Source: Myxococcales bacterium
Lineage (GTDB): Bacteria > Myxococcota_A > Polyangia > Haliangiales > Haliangiaceae
Direction of reading: 5' to 3'
DNA length: 53,179 nt
Assembly (NCBI GenBank): GCA_028287115.1
Contig: JAQBQF010000014.1
Span: 1 to 53,179 of the forward strand
Part shown: positions 1-9,049 of the stretch, piece by piece
How positions within the stretch are numbered: position 1 is the stretch's first letter
How the letters are laid out: each line of letters starts with the position of its first letter
Notes under the pieces: generated by a model
What the model was told of the DNA's origin: nothing
The model's input: the letters and a program-made list of their open reading frames with translations, nothing else
The model's database searches: none
Made by a program: the position numbers and the translations under genes

Positions 1-587
1 CGCAGGACAAGTGTCCGGACCGCCCCGAAGACACCGACGGCTTTGAAGATGCCGATGGCTGTCCCGACATCGACAACGATCTCGATCGCGTCCTCGATGT
101 CGCCGACAAGTGCATCAACGTCCCCGAGACGTACAACGGCTTTGAAGATGACGACGGTTGCCCCGACAGCGTCCCACCCGACGTCGAAGCGCTGAAGGGC
201 ACGATCGAAGGCCTGTTCTATGCGGAGACCGAAACCGTGGTGCGTGACTCGGCGCTACCGAGCCTCGGCAAGCTCGCGAAGGTTCTGATCGCGCGCCCCT
301 CGGTCAAGGTCGTGCTCGTCGGTCACACCGACGATCGCGAAGCCAAAGCGTTCGTCACGGCACCCGCCGAAGGTGAAGCCGCACCGGATCTCGAGACGAT
401 CTCCACCGATCTCGCGCGAGCGCGCGCGGAAGCAGTTCGCCAGGCGCTCGTCGCCGCCGGGGTTCCGCAAGGCCGGATCATCGTCGATGGCGTCGGCGCC
501 GAAGAGCCCGTCGCCGACAACACGACGAACAAGGGCCGGCTCGCAAACCGCCGCGTCGAGATCAAGTTGTTCATCGCGCCGCACTGA
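1..587 (+). CDS. OmpA-family outer-membrane protein, C-terminal part (5' truncated)
   Basis: The frame is open from base 3 to the TGA at 585-587, so this is the 3' end of a gene that starts before the window. The first ~55 residues are calcium-binding thrombospondin type-3-like repeats: Asp/Cys-rich units such as DKCPDRPEDTDGFEDADGC and NGFEDDDGCPD. The rest is an OmpA/MotB peptidoglycan-binding domain, with the VLVGHTDD strand and the NRRVEIKLF end typical of the family. TSP3 repeats followed by OmpA are common in Myxococcota outer-membrane proteins. The barrel or N-terminal part lies outside the window, so its function beyond cell-wall anchoring cannot be read. A start drawn at the internal GTG at 240 would cut off the repeats and is not correct. 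Confidence 0.9.
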   Translation, partial: QDKCPDRPEDTDGFEDADGCPDIDNDLDRVLDVADKCINVPETYNGFEDDDGCPDSVPPDVEALKGTIEGLFYAETETVVRDSALPSLGKLAKVLIARPSVKVVLVGHTDDREAKAFVTAPAEGEAAPDLETISTDLARARAEAVRQALVAAGVPQGRIIVDGVGAEEPVADNTTNKGRLANRRVEIKLFIAPH

Positions 588-674
588 CGCGGCGGATCGC
601 GACAAAGGTCAGACGAACCGCCAAGGCGCCGAGGCGCCAAGATCAGAAGAGCATTTGATCTGATCAGTCCCGAC

Positions 675-876
675 CGACCGCGAATTGAACGGGCTCCGAT
701 CACAGTGGGCTGAACCGAAAACCACTCTTGGTCTGACCTTGGCGCCTCGGCGTCTTGGCGGTTGATCTGGGATTCCGACCGCGAATTGAACGGGCTCCGA
801 TCGCAATGGGCTGAACCGAAAACCACTCTCGGTCTGACCTTGGCGCCTCGGCGCCTCGGCGGTTGATCTGGGATCT
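675..876. repeat. two tandem ~101-bp intergenic repeats
   Basis: Two near-identical direct copies, 675-775 and 776-876, each begin CGACCGCGAATTGAACGGGC and end with GGCGGTTGATCTGGGAT. They differ at only a few bases. Each contains GGTCTGACCTTGGCGCCTCGG. A shorter inverted version (GGTCAGAC, then CCGCCAAGGCGCCGAGGCGCC) lies at 605-640, so the array can fold against it. These elements fill most of the 354-base gap between the OmpA gene and dnaJ (588-941). I see no ORF with coding character in that gap. Related TTGGCGGTTGATC sequence recurs at 8073-8085. Confidence 0.8.
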
Positions 877-941
877 GGCATCCCGGCCGCGAGCGACCGT
901 CCGGCGGCCTCGGAGCGCGTGCCGCGCAGCGGTGATCGCGA

Positions 942-2051
942 CTACTTCTTGCGGCTGAACAGCCCGCGCTTCTCGGACTTGAGGCCCTCTTCGCCGAGCT
1001 CACCGGCGAGCTCGCGCAGCAGCTCTTCTTGCCGCGCCGAGAGCTTCTTCGGGATCTCGACCTTGAACTGGATCACCTGATCGCCGCGGCCTTGGGCGTT
1101 GACGTGCGGCACGCCTTGACCGCGCCTGACCATCACGTCGCCGGGTTGCGTGCCGGGCTTGAGCTCGATCGTGGCGACGCCGTCGCAGTTGTCCTCGAGC
1201 GTGTAGACCTCGATCTCACCGCCGAGCGCCGCCTTGACGAAGCTCACCGGAATTTCGGTCAGGATGTCGTCACCGTCGCGGCGGAATCGCTCGTCGCCTT
1301 GGACGTGCAGCACGACATAGAGATGTCCCGTCGCGCCGCCGGAGATCGCCTCGCCCTTGCCGGCGAGCCGTAACGTCTGACCGTGATCGACGCCCGACGG
1401 CACGGTGACCGTCATCGTCGAGGTCTCGGGCATCGTGCCGCGCCCGCGACATTCGCCGCAGGGATCTTTGATCGTCTTGCCCGCGCCGCGACATTGCGGA
1501 CACGTGCTCTGCACCATGAAGAAGCCTTGCGCGTGAACGACCTGGCCTTTGCCTCGGCAGGTCGCGCAGGTCTCGACCTTGCTGCCGGCCGCGGCGCCGC
1601 TGCCTTTGCACGTCGCGCACGCGATGTCGCGCGTGACCTTGACGTCCTTCGTGCAACCCCAGACCGCTTCGGCGAACGTGAGACCGAGATCGATCTTTAG
1701 GTCGGCGCCGCGAGGCTGGCGGCGTCCGCTCGATCGACCTCCGAAGAAGTCGCCGAACATGTCGCCGAACGCCGAAAAGATATCTTCGACGTTCGAGAAG
1801 CCGGCGCCCGGACCGCCGCCCCCGCCGCCGCGCCGCAGGCCGTCGAAGCCGTAGCGATCGTAGACCGCGCGCTGTTCGTCGTCGGACAGCACCTGATACG
1901 CGTTCGCGGCTTCCTTGAACTTTTCCTCCGCGCTCTTGTCGTCGGGGTTCTTGTCCGGATGGAACTGTTGCGCCAACCTCCGGTAGGCCTTCTTCAGGTC
2001 CGATTGGCTGGCGGCACGCTCGACGCCCAAGACTTCATAAAGATCGCGCAT
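942..2051 (-). CDS. dnaJ: chaperone protein DnaJ (Hsp40)
   Basis: This 369-residue type I J-protein is the co-chaperone that stimulates DnaK ATPase and holds unfolded clients in the cytoplasm. It has an N-terminal J domain (about 1-70, HPD at 31-33) and a Gly-rich linker (about 75-110). The cysteine-rich zinc region starts near residue 145 and has four CxxCxGxG units: [24 protein letters not shown] and CGECRGRG. The C-terminal client-binding domains are complete, and the length is usual for the family. The ATG start is 34 bp from the divergent glnE start, so the two promoters must be very close or overlap. No grpE or dnaK is adjacent, so this may be a stand-alone paralogue. The C-terminal tail is Lys/Arg-rich (LFSRKK). 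Confidence 0.96.
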   Translation of the reverse strand: MRDLYEVLGVERAASQSDLKKAYRRLAQQFHPDKNPDDKSAEEKFKEAANAYQVLSDDEQRAVYDRYGFDGLRRGGGGGGPGAGFSNVEDIFSAFGDMFGDFFGGRSSGRRQPRGADLKIDLGLTFAEAVWGCTKDVKVTRDIACATCKGSGAAAGSKVETCATCRGKGQVVHAQGFFMVQSTCPQCRGAGKTIKDPCGECRGRGTMPETSTMTVTVPSGVDHGQTLRLAGKGEAISGGATGHLYVVLHVQGDERFRRDGDDILTEIPVSFVKAALGGEIEVYTLEDNCDGVATIELKPGTQPGDVMVRRGQGVPHVNAQGRGDQVIQFKVEIPKKLSARQEELLRELAGELGEEGLKSEKRGLFSRKK

Positions 2052-2085
2052 GAGTGAGGAAGATCAGGGCTTTCGGTAATGCGGG

Positions 2086-5085
2086 ATGGGCGAACTGTCA
2101 AGGTATGGTGAGCGCGTGATCCGGCCCGGCGATCTCACACTCGGTGCGCCCGAGCCGGCCGACGCGCTGCGCCGCGCCGAGCGCCTGTTCGATGCGGCGG
2201 CGCAATCGGGCCTTGATCTCGGGAGCTTGGACGATTCCGCGCGCATGGTCGCGACCCTGGCGTGTCAGCGCGCGCCGTATCTGGCGACCCTCCTGACCCG
2301 CGATCCTCACCGTTTGTCGAGGGTCGCAAATGATCCGTATTTGCGCCGGGAAAAACCCCGAGAGGTGCTGGCGGCCGAGGTCGCGGACTGGTGTGCGCAA
2401 ACACCCGACCTCCGGGTCGCCCTCCGGCGGGTCCGCGCCGACGAGCTGGTGAGGCTCGGTGTCCGCGAGCTCGAGCTCGGTCTCGACACCGAGGTCGGTC
2501 GCGAGCTCGCGCGGCTCGCCGATGTCGCGTTCGACGCCGCGATCCGCCGCTGCGACGCCGATCTACGCGCGCGCTACGGGCCGCCTCTCTATATCGATGA
2601 TGACGGCGCCCAGCGTGAAGCGACGCTCTCGGTCGTCGGCATGGGCAAGCTCGGCGGGGAGGAGCTCAACTTCAGCTCGGACGTCGACGTGATCTATGTC
2701 TATTCGTCCGATCACGGCGAAGCGGGCACGATCTCGCTGCACGAGTATTTCGCAAAGCTCTGCACGCAGGTCACCGCCGCGCTCTCCGACGTCACGGAAG
2801 ACGACATCGTGTTCCGCGTCGATCTGCGGCTGCGTCCCGAAGGTGCCAAAGGCGCGATCGCCAACTCGCTCGCGCAGATAGAGCGCTACTACGAAACTTT
2901 CGGACGGCCGTGGGAACGCCAGGCGTGGATCAAAGCGCGCGCCGCCGCCGGCGACCTCGCGCTCGGCGCCGAGATCATGCAGATGCTGACGCCCTTCGTG
3001 TTCCCGCGGATCACGCGGCCGAACATCCTCGACGAGGTTCGCGATCTCAACCGCCGGATCAAGCGCGAGCTGGTGCGCGGCAAGTCCGGTTTCGATCTCA
3101 AGAACGGCGAAGGCGGAATTCGCGAGGTCGAGTTCTTCGTCCAGGCGCTGCAGCTGATCCACGCCGGCAAGCGCCCGCTGCTGCGATGTCGTGGCACGCT
3201 CGCCGCGCTCGATGCGCTGCTGTTCGCGGGCCACGTCACCGACGACGAACATCGCGCGCTGTGGAACGCGTATCGCTGGCTGCGCCATGCCGAGCACGTG
3301 TTGCAGCTCGAAGGCGGCCTGCAGACGCAGACGGTGCCCGCCGAGCCCGAGCGCCGCCGCGTGTTCGCGCGCCGTCTCGGATATGCGGACGAAGCTGCGT
3401 TCGACGCCGACCTCGCATTCCATACCGCTGCGGTCGGCCGGCTGTTCGCGACGCTCGGCGATGCCGGCGATGACTCTCCCGACATCGCCGCGATCTTGCG
3501 AGGCGAGCTCGCGGAGCACGCGGAAGAGGCCCTGCTCGAGCGCCTCGGGTTCTCCGATGTCACCGCGGCGCGTGCCGAGCTCGCTCGCGCCCGGCGCCGT
3601 CCGGGATCGCCGCTGTCGCCGGCTGCCACGGACCGATCGGCGCGCGTCGGAGCCGTCCTGCTCGCCGAGATCGCCGCGTCGGCCGATCCGGATCAAGGAC
3701 TGCGGTTTCTCGGCGATCTGATCGCGCGGCGTGGCGAGGCGTGGAGCCTGTGGCCGCTCGTCGACGAACAGCCGGCGATCGCGCGGTTGCTCGGCTCGCT
3801 GTTCGGCGCGAGCGCGTATCTCGCACGCACGCTGGTCGACACCCCGGAGCTGATCGACTTACTCGTCGAGCTCGGCCAGACGCCGCCGAAGCGAACGAAG
3901 GCGCAGATCGCGCTCGATCTCGATCAGCAGATCGCCGCCGCGGATCCGAGCGATCCGGAAGCGGTGTGGAGCGCGATGGCCGAGGTCAAGAACGGTCACG
4001 TGCTGCGCGTCGGCCTCGCCGATTTCGCGGGCGCGCTCGATCCGCTCGCGGTGTGCGTCGAGCTCACCGCGATCGCGGAAGCCTGCCTCGAGCGCGCGCT
4101 CGCGATCGTCGAAGCTCAGCTCGCCGAGCGTTACGAGCGCCCCCTAGATGCGAAGATCGCCGTGCTCGGCCTCGGCAAGCTCGGCGGCTTCGAGCTCGGA
4201 TACGCGGCCGATCTCGATGTCGTGTTCGTTCACACCGGCCCGACACTGGAGAGCGGCGGCTTCACTCCGACGCCCGTGCCCGAGATGAAGGGCGGCGGCT
4301 TCACTCCGACGCCCGTGCCCGAGCGGGAGGGCGGCGGCTTCACTCCGAGGCCCGTGGACCACGTCGAGTGGTTCTCCCGACTCGCGCAGCGCTTGCTCGG
4401 AGCGCTTCGTCAGCGAACTCCACGCGGCCGACTCTACGAGGTCGATACGCGCCTGCGGCCGTCCGGATCTCAGGGTCTTCTCGTGTCATCTCTCTCGGGT
4501 TGGCGCCGATACCATGCGGAAGATGCGCAGCTCTGGGAGCGGCAAGCGCTGATCAAGCTGCGCCCGATCGCCGGTGATCGATCGCTCGGCGATGAAGTTG
4601 CACGACTCGCGCGCGAGACCGTCTACGGCCAACCTCACGAGCAACAGCAGGTCGCGCACGCGATCACGTCAATGCGAGATCGGATCGAGCGCGAGCTCGG
4701 CAGCAAGCACGATCTGAAAGGCGGCGCGGGCGGTGTGATCGACGTCGAGTTCGCCGCGCAATATCTCCAGCTCGTGCACGGTCACGCCCACCCCGAGATC
4801 CGCACCACGGGTACCTCGTCGGCACTCCGAGCGGCATCCGCGCTCGGGATCGCTCCCACCGGGCTTGTCGAGCTTCTCGACGAGGGCTATCAATTCCTCC
4901 GCGGCATCGAGCACCGCCTCCGCGTCGTGCACGATCAACCGATCCACCGCTTGCCGGAAGCGCGTGACGAGCTCGACAAGCTCGCTCGGCGGTGCGGTTA
5001 CGCCGACGGTGGTGTGCTGATCGAGCGCTTCGAGCGCTGGCAGCACGACATCCGCGCCGCTTACTTACAATTGCTTGGAGCGTGA
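2086..5085 (+). CDS. glnE: bifunctional glutamine synthetase adenylyltransferase/deadenylase
   Basis: The protein has 999 residues. It attaches AMP to and removes AMP from glutamine synthetase in response to nitrogen status via PII, and is cytoplasmic. It has the family's duplicated architecture. An N-terminal nucleotidyltransferase domain carries GMGKLGGEELNFSSDVDV from residue ~185. A second domain carries GLGKLGGFELGYAADLDV from ~695, each with the DxD metal-binding pair. Both domains also carry the downstream arginine motif: RVDLRLRPEG in the first and EVDTRLRPSG in the second. The C-terminal helical domain is complete. Residues ~723-757 hold three copies of a 13-residue GGGFTPTPVPE-type repeat inserted just after the second catalytic strand, which is not usual in GlnE. 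It diverges from dnaJ. A GTG at 2116 is an alternative start. Confidence 0.95.
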   Translation: MGELSRYGERVIRPGDLTLGAPEPADALRRAERLFDAAAQSGLDLGSLDDSARMVATLACQRAPYLATLLTRDPHRLSRVANDPYLRREKPREVLAAEVADWCAQTPDLRVALRRVRADELVRLGVRELELGLDTEVGRELARLADVAFDAAIRRCDADLRARYGPPLYIDDDGAQREATLSVVGMGKLGGEELNFSSDVDVIYVYSSDHGEAGTISLHEYFAKLCTQVTAALSDVTEDDIVFRVDLRLRPEGAKGAIANSLAQIERYYETFGRPWERQAWIKARAAAGDLALGAEIMQMLTPFVFPRITRPNILDEVRDLNRRIKRELVRGKSGFDLKNGEGGIREVEFFVQALQLIHAGKRPLLRCRGTLAALDALLFAGHVTDDEHRALWNAYRWLRHAEHVLQLEGGLQTQTVPAEPERRRVFARRLGYADEAAFDADLAFHTAAVGRLFATLGDAGDDSPDIAAILRGELAEHAEEALLERLGFSDVTAARAELARARRRPGSPLSPAATDRSARVGAVLLAEIAASADPDQGLRFLGDLIARRGEAWSLWPLVDEQPAIARLLGSLFGASAYLARTLVDTPELIDLLVELGQTPPKRTKAQIALDLDQQIAAADPSDPEAVWSAMAEVKNGHVLRVGLADFAGALDPLAVCVELTAIAEACLERALAIVEAQLAERYERPLDAKIAVLGLGKLGGFELGYAADLDVVFVHTGPTLESGGFTPTPVPEMKGGGFTPTPVPEREGGGFTPRPVDHVEWFSRLAQRLLGALRQRTPRGRLYEVDTRLRPSGSQGLLVSSLSGWRRYHAEDAQLWERQALIKLRPIAGDRSLGDEVARLARETVYGQPHEQQQVAHAITSMRDRIERELGSKHDLKGGAGGVIDVEFAAQYLQLVHGHAHPEIRTTGTSSALRAASALGIAPTGLVELLDEGYQFLRGIEHRLRVVHDQPIHRLPEARDELDKLARRCGYADGGVLIERFERWQHDIRAAYLQLLGA
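4252..4356 (+). repeat. in-frame 39-bp tandem repeat inside glnE
   Basis: Two full copies and one partial copy of a 39-bp unit lie at 4252-4290, 4291-4329 and 4330-4356. The core is GGCGGCTTCACTCCGA followed by CGCCCGTGCCCGAG. The unit is a multiple of three and encodes SGGFTPTPVPEMK, GGGFTPTPVPERE and GGGFTPRPV. The copies are almost identical at DNA level, so the expansion looks recent. It sits in the loop between the second catalytic strand (DLDVVFVH) and the following helix (VEWFSRLAQRL). Confidence 0.9.
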
Positions 5086-5210
5086 CGATGATGTGCGTTG
5101 CGCATCGCGGTGCGTAGGCTGGTGCGCAGCCGCACTGCGTCACGGTGTGCCGGCCTAACGATCTTCGGCTGTGCCTTGTGATCGCTTCGCCGCATTGGTA
5201 CGAAGCTCAC

Positions 5211-6134
5211 ATGGCCATCAAGAAGGTCGACACGATCTGGATCGACGGTCAGCTCGTTCCGTGGGACGACGCGACCGAGCACCTGCTCGCGCACACGATG
5301 CACTACGGCGTGGGCGCGTTCGAAGGCATTCGTGCGTATCAGCGAACGGATGGCAAGACTCATATCTTTCGCCTGCGCGAGCACGTCGAGCGCCTCCTCG
5401 ATTCGTCGACGATCTGCACGATGGACGTGCCGTACACACGCGACCAGCTGATGCAGGCTTGTGTCGATGTTGTCCGCTCGAACAAGATGGCGTCGTGCTA
5501 CCTGCGGCCGCTGGTCTATCTCGGCTACGGAGCGCTCGGCCTCGGCTCGCTCGAGCCGCCGGTGCGCACGATGGTCGCTTGCTATGAGTGGGGCTCTTAC
5601 CTTGGCGAAGAAGGCCTGAAAAAAGGCATCAAGGTGATGATCTCCGGGTTCACGCGCGCGAATTCGAACGCCGTGATGAACAAGGGCAAGATCTGCGGAC
5701 AGTACGTGACGTCCGTGCTCGCGAAGCGCATGGCGATCAAGAGCGGCTTCGAAGAGGCCTTGATGCTCGATCCGCAGGGCTTCGTCGCCGAAGGCACGGG
5801 CGAGAACATCTTCATCGTCAAGAACGGCATCGTCCGCACGCCGCCGACCGCTGCGGCGATCCTCGCCGGCATCACGCGCGACACGGCGATCCAGCTCATG
5901 CGCGAGCAAGGCATCGAGGTTCGCGAAGAGGCGATCGCGCGCGACGAGCTCTACGTCGCGGACGAGGTCTTCCTGACCGGCACCGCCGCGGAGATCACGC
6001 CGGTTCGCGACATCGATCATCGCAAGATCGGCCGCGGTGAAGCAGGCCCGACGACGCGGCGGCTGCAGGAGTCGTTCTTCTCGGTCGTCAAAGGCAGCGA
6101 CACCAAGCATCAGAGCTGGCTGACGTTCGTATGA
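5211..6134 (+). CDS. ilvE: branched-chain amino acid aminotransferase
   Basis: This 307-residue class IV PLP aminotransferase interconverts Leu/Ile/Val and their 2-oxo acids using glutamate/2-oxoglutarate. The MAIKKVDTIWIDG start at 5211 matches the family N-terminus. An in-frame ATG at 5145 would add 22 unrelated residues. The motifs HTMHYGVGAFEGIRAY and EGTGENIFIV and the predicted Schiff-base lysine (K160, in GKICGQY) are all present. The LTGTAAEITPVR segment is the expected C-terminal substrate/cofactor loop. The stop overlaps the next start (ATGA at 6131-6134), so it is co-translated with a small lipoprotein that has no known link to amino-acid metabolism. No other ilv/leu genes are adjacent; an isopropylmalate-dehydrogenase-like gene lies about 39 kb away. 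Confidence 0.95.
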   Translation: MAIKKVDTIWIDGQLVPWDDATEHLLAHTMHYGVGAFEGIRAYQRTDGKTHIFRLREHVERLLDSSTICTMDVPYTRDQLMQACVDVVRSNKMASCYLRPLVYLGYGALGLGSLEPPVRTMVACYEWGSYLGEEGLKKGIKVMISGFTRANSNAVMNKGKICGQYVTSVLAKRMAIKSGFEEALMLDPQGFVAEGTGENIFIVKNGIVRTPPTAAAILAGITRDTAIQLMREQGIEVREEAIARDELYVADEVFLTGTAAEITPVRDIDHRKIGRGEAGPTTRRLQESFFSVVKGSDTKHQSWLTFV

Positions 6135-6445
6135 CCAAGCTCTGGCTCGCCGGGTTCTGCCTCGTCACGGCGTGCGGCAAGCCAAAACACCTCGCGGAGT
6201 GCGACACGTTCGAGCACACGCTCGATCAGATCGCCGCGTGCAAGAGCCTGCCGCCGGCCGCGGATCACGCGACGATCGACAAGGCGCGCAAGCAGCTGCA
6301 CGGCATGTTCGAGATGCTCGATCAGGCGGGGGGCATCGAAAAGGCGCCACCCGAGATGCAGGACAGCCTCAAAGAGACCTGTCGTGCACAGAATACCGCC
6401 ATCACCCAGGCCTATCAGAAGCTTGCGCCCGACTGCTTGAAATGA
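6131..6445 (+). CDS. small predicted lipoprotein, unknown function
   Basis: The protein has 104 residues. The start ATG overlaps the ilvE stop by 4 nt. The N-terminus MTKLWLAGFCLVTAC is a short signal peptide ending in a lipobox (VTAC, acylated Cys15), so it is probably an envelope lipoprotein. The mature part is mainly helical by composition and has three further cysteines (CDTFEH, AACKSL, ETCRAQ) plus one at the C-terminus (PDCLK), which could form two disulfides in the periplasm. I recognise no family. The overlap argues that it is a real, expressed gene. It is followed by a 6-bp GC-rich hairpin and the kinase gene. Confidence 0.75.
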   Translation: MTKLWLAGFCLVTACGKPKHLAECDTFEHTLDQIAACKSLPPAADHATIDKARKQLHGMFEMLDQAGGIEKAPPEMQDSLKETCRAQNTAITQAYQKLAPDCLK

Positions 6446-6451
6446 CGCGGT

Positions 6452-6466
6452 AGGCCCTCTGGGCCT
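6452..6466 (+). promoter_or_regulatory. short perfect hairpin upstream of a kinase gene
   Basis: AGGCCC-TCT-GGGCCT forms a perfect 6-bp stem with a 3-nt loop, 6 nt after the lipoprotein stop. It is followed by GCTACAATTG, whose TACAAT (6470-6475) resembles a -10 box placed 6 nt before the kinase TTG start. No U-run follows, so it may be an operator or a weak pause/termination site. I cannot tell which. Confidence 0.35.
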
Positions 6467-6481
6467 GCTACAATTGACGCG

Positions 6482-8035
6482 TTGTTGGCGCAAACGGCCA
6501 ATGTCGGGGAGACCCTGCTCGGGAAGTACCGAGTCGAGGAGGTCATCGGCATTGGCGGCATGGGTCGTGTCGTCCGCGCGATGCACCTGTATTTGAACCA
6601 ACCAGTCGCGATCAAGATCCTGCTGCCGAACATGGCAGAGAGCGCCTCGACCGTGCAGCGGTTTCTGCGCGAGGCACAAGCGACGGTCAAGCTCCGTAGC
6701 GAGCACATCGCACGCGTGATGGACGTCGGCACGCTGCCCGACAACACGCCGTTCATGGTGATGGAGTTTCTGGAGGGTTACGACCTGAACCAGATCCTGC
6801 GTCATCACGGCCCGCAGATGCCGATGGCCGTCGTCGATCTCATGGTGCAGGCCTGCGAGGGCATGGCCGAGGCGCACGCGCTCGGCATCATCCATCGCGA
6901 CATCAAGCCATCGAACTTCTTCATTACCCGGCGCCCGGACGGCTCGAACCTCCTCAAGATCCTGGACTTCGGAATCTCGAAGACACCGGCCGAGCTCACG
7001 GAGCTCACCGGCACGCAGACCGTGATCGGCACGCCGACGTACATGGCGCCCGAGCAGATGCGGACCGCACGCTCGACCGATCCGCGCAGCGACGTGTGGT
7101 CGATGGGCGTCGTGATGTATCAGATGCTTGCGGGGCGCCCGCCATTCGAGGCCGAGACCTACGCCGAGCTCGTGCTCAAGGTCGGCGTGGAGCCGCCGAC
7201 GCCGCTCCACATCCAGCTGCCACCCGGCCTCGGCCAGGTGATCATGAGCTGCCTCGAGAAGGATCCGAAGTCTCGAATGCAGAGCGTCGGCGACCTCGCG
7301 CGCAGCCTCGCTCCGTTCGCCTCCGATCCGCTCAGCGCGCAACAATCCGCCGAGCGCGCGACGCGAATCCTCGCGACTCAGCGCGGTGATCGGCCCGGCT
7401 TCACACCGGGCGGGCTCGGCGGCATGGGCTCGGCGCAAGGCCTCACGCCTCCGGCGCTGACACCGAAGAGCTGGCATCACACGAACGGCTCGAGCCTCAG
7501 CGGCGGCGCCGGGCAGATCTCCGCCAAGCCGATGAGCAACCGCGGTCTCGTGATCGGCTGCGTCGCCGCGCTCGTCGTCCTGGCAGGCGCAGGTGGCTTC
7601 ATCGCCAGCAACTTGATCCGCAAGGGCGACCGCAGCGACGCGCATGTCGTCGCGCCCGAGCCTGCGAAGGCACCGGAGCCGATCGACACGGTGAAGACCG
7701 AGCCGCCCAAGACCGAGCCGCCCAAGACCGAGCTGCCGAAGGTCGCGACCCCCGAGGTCACGAAGGTCGACACCAAGACCGAACCGGCGAAGATCGATCC
7801 ACCCAATGTAACGAAGACCGAGTTCCCGAAGCTACCGAAGCTCACCAAGACCGAAACGCCAAAGGTCACCAAGACCGAGACTCCGAAGGTCACCAAGACC
7901 GAGCCGAAGGCAACCAAGACCGAAACGCCGAAGGTCACCAAGACCGAAACGCCGAAGGTGATCAAGACCGATTCGTCGAAGGCCAAGGGTCACAAGGACA
8001 AGCCCGCCGACGATCTGTTCAACGATCGCCACTAG
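6482..8035 (+). CDS. membrane-anchored Ser/Thr protein kinase (PknB-like)
   Basis: This 517-residue Hanks-type kinase has its glycine loop GIGGMGRV at 23-30, catalytic Lys45 (VAIK), HRDIKPSN at 138-145, DFG at 162-164 and the activation segment ending GTPTYMAPEQ. One transmembrane helix lies at about 355-378 (GLVIGCVAALVVLAGAGGFI). The remaining ~135 residues should lie outside the membrane. They are a Pro/Lys/Thr/Glu-rich low-complexity tail made of TKTETPKV-type repeats, with no recognised sensor fold. The tail could interact with the cell wall or act as a spacer. The start is TTG. No Shine-Dalgarno is obvious and a TACAAT sequence sits 6 nt upstream. Ser/Thr kinases of this form are abundant in myxobacteria. 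Confidence 0.93.
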   Translation: MLAQTANVGETLLGKYRVEEVIGIGGMGRVVRAMHLYLNQPVAIKILLPNMAESASTVQRFLREAQATVKLRSEHIARVMDVGTLPDNTPFMVMEFLEGYDLNQILRHHGPQMPMAVVDLMVQACEGMAEAHALGIIHRDIKPSNFFITRRPDGSNLLKILDFGISKTPAELTELTGTQTVIGTPTYMAPEQMRTARSTDPRSDVWSMGVVMYQMLAGRPPFEAETYAELVLKVGVEPPTPLHIQLPPGLGQVIMSCLEKDPKSRMQSVGDLARSLAPFASDPLSAQQSAERATRILATQRGDRPGFTPGGLGGMGSAQGLTPPALTPKSWHHTNGSSLSGGAGQISAKPMSNRGLVIGCVAALVVLAGAGGFIASNLIRKGDRSDAHVVAPEPAKAPEPIDTVKTEPPKTEPPKTELPKVATPEVTKVDTKTEPAKIDPPNVTKTEFPKLPKLTKTETPKVTKTETPKVTKTEPKATKTETPKVTKTETPKVIKTDSSKAKGHKDKPADDLFNDRH

Positions 8036-8065
8036 CGGCTCGCCTCCTGGCCTTGCCGGATCGTG

Positions 8066-8158
8066 GCGCCCTTTGGCGGTTGATCAGAATCCCGAGCACT
8101 GCGCCTCGTAGAAGCTAGTCGCCAAACATCGCCAGGCACGCCAAGGGCGGATCAAGAA
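8066..8158. repeat. inverted intergenic repeat of the GGCGCC/TTGGCGG type
   Basis: GGCGCCCTTTGGCGGTTGATC at 8065-8085 is partly mirrored by CGCCAAGGGCGGATCAAG at 8138-8155. The TTGGCGGTTGATC end is the same as in the 101-bp repeats near the window start. The stretch lies in the 225-base gap between the kinase and the next gene (8036-8260), where I see no ORF. Confidence 0.5.
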
Positions 8159-8260
8159 CAACGCTGATCTGGGTGGCGGTGGCCTCGGGTTGCGCGCACG
8201 CGAATAGCGACAGATCGTTGCGTTTCTGCGCGGCGACTCGGGATATACGAGAGCACGCAG

Positions 8261-9049
8261 ATGGCTAGTTACGCATTTCTCGACAGCCTCGATCCGATCG
8301 ATCGCGTGCTCTCCGCCGGGACGCCGGAGCTCGAAGCGAAGCTCTACGTTCCCCTGTTCTGGCTCGCCCTGTTCGAGGCGGGAGACTTGCGTGCAGAGCC
8401 GCTCAGCGGCGTGAAGTACGGCGACCGCGACGGGTTGTTCGCGATCGAGCCACCGTATCTCGTCACCGATTCGGCATCGGCCATCGCGCGGTTCAAGCGA
8501 CGCACGCCGGCACTCGCCGCGCTGTGCACGGAGACCCATCAGCCGCTCTTGAAGAAATTCTCGACGTTCGTCCGGCGCCTCAAGCCATCGCTGATCGTTC
8601 GGCTCTCGGATCTCGACGTCAAGGCGCAGATCCGCGGCGCGCTCGAGCTGGTCGCGCAGCTCGATAAACCCGACGCCAGTGTCGATGAGTATTTGGTCGA
8701 GCCGCTCACGACCGTGTGGGCGAAGCCCGACTGGCGCGAGAGCGAGCACGCCGAAAGCTTGCTCTCGGGGTGGGGCTGGCAGGTCTCGAGCGAAGAACGG
8801 GCGCAACGCGCACGCGAGCGCAAGTGGCAGAAGGCGGTGAGCGGACGACCCGAAGGCGAGCTGATCAACTACGCGGCCAGCCGGAGCTACGCGCCCGACG
8901 AGCTCGTCAATCACCCGACGCTCGGCGCCGGAATCGTCGTGCGACTCGTCGAAGGCTCGAAGATCGAGGTGCTGTTCCGCGATGGCCCGAAAACGCTCGT
9001 TCACGCGCGCTCGACGGACAATCCGCCGAAGCAGCGGCTGACGCGCTAG
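8261..9049 (+). CDS. conserved unknown protein with C-terminal Tudor/SH3-like motif
   Basis: The protein has 262 residues, with no signal peptide or membrane helix, so it is cytoplasmic. I do not recognise the N-terminal ~200 residues, which are helical with a charged segment EERAQRARERKWQK. The last ~45 residues, VNHPTLGAGIVVRLVEGSK followed by IEVLFRDGPKTLVH, match the short beta-barrel motif (HPxxGxGxVxxxxxxxxxVxFxxGxKxLxH). That motif is seen at the C-terminus of PcrA/UvrD-type helicases and in several DNA- or polymerase-associated proteins. A nucleic-acid or protein-docking role is therefore possible but unproven. Its stop overlaps the stop of the convergent gene in a shared CTAG (9046-9049). 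Confidence 0.75.
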   Translation: MASYAFLDSLDPIDRVLSAGTPELEAKLYVPLFWLALFEAGDLRAEPLSGVKYGDRDGLFAIEPPYLVTDSASAIARFKRRTPALAALCTETHQPLLKKFSTFVRRLKPSLIVRLSDLDVKAQIRGALELVAQLDKPDASVDEYLVEPLTTVWAKPDWRESEHAESLLSGWGWQVSSEERAQRARERKWQKAVSGRPEGELINYAASRSYAPDELVNHPTLGAGIVVRLVEGSKIEVLFRDGPKTLVHARSTDNPPKQRLTR

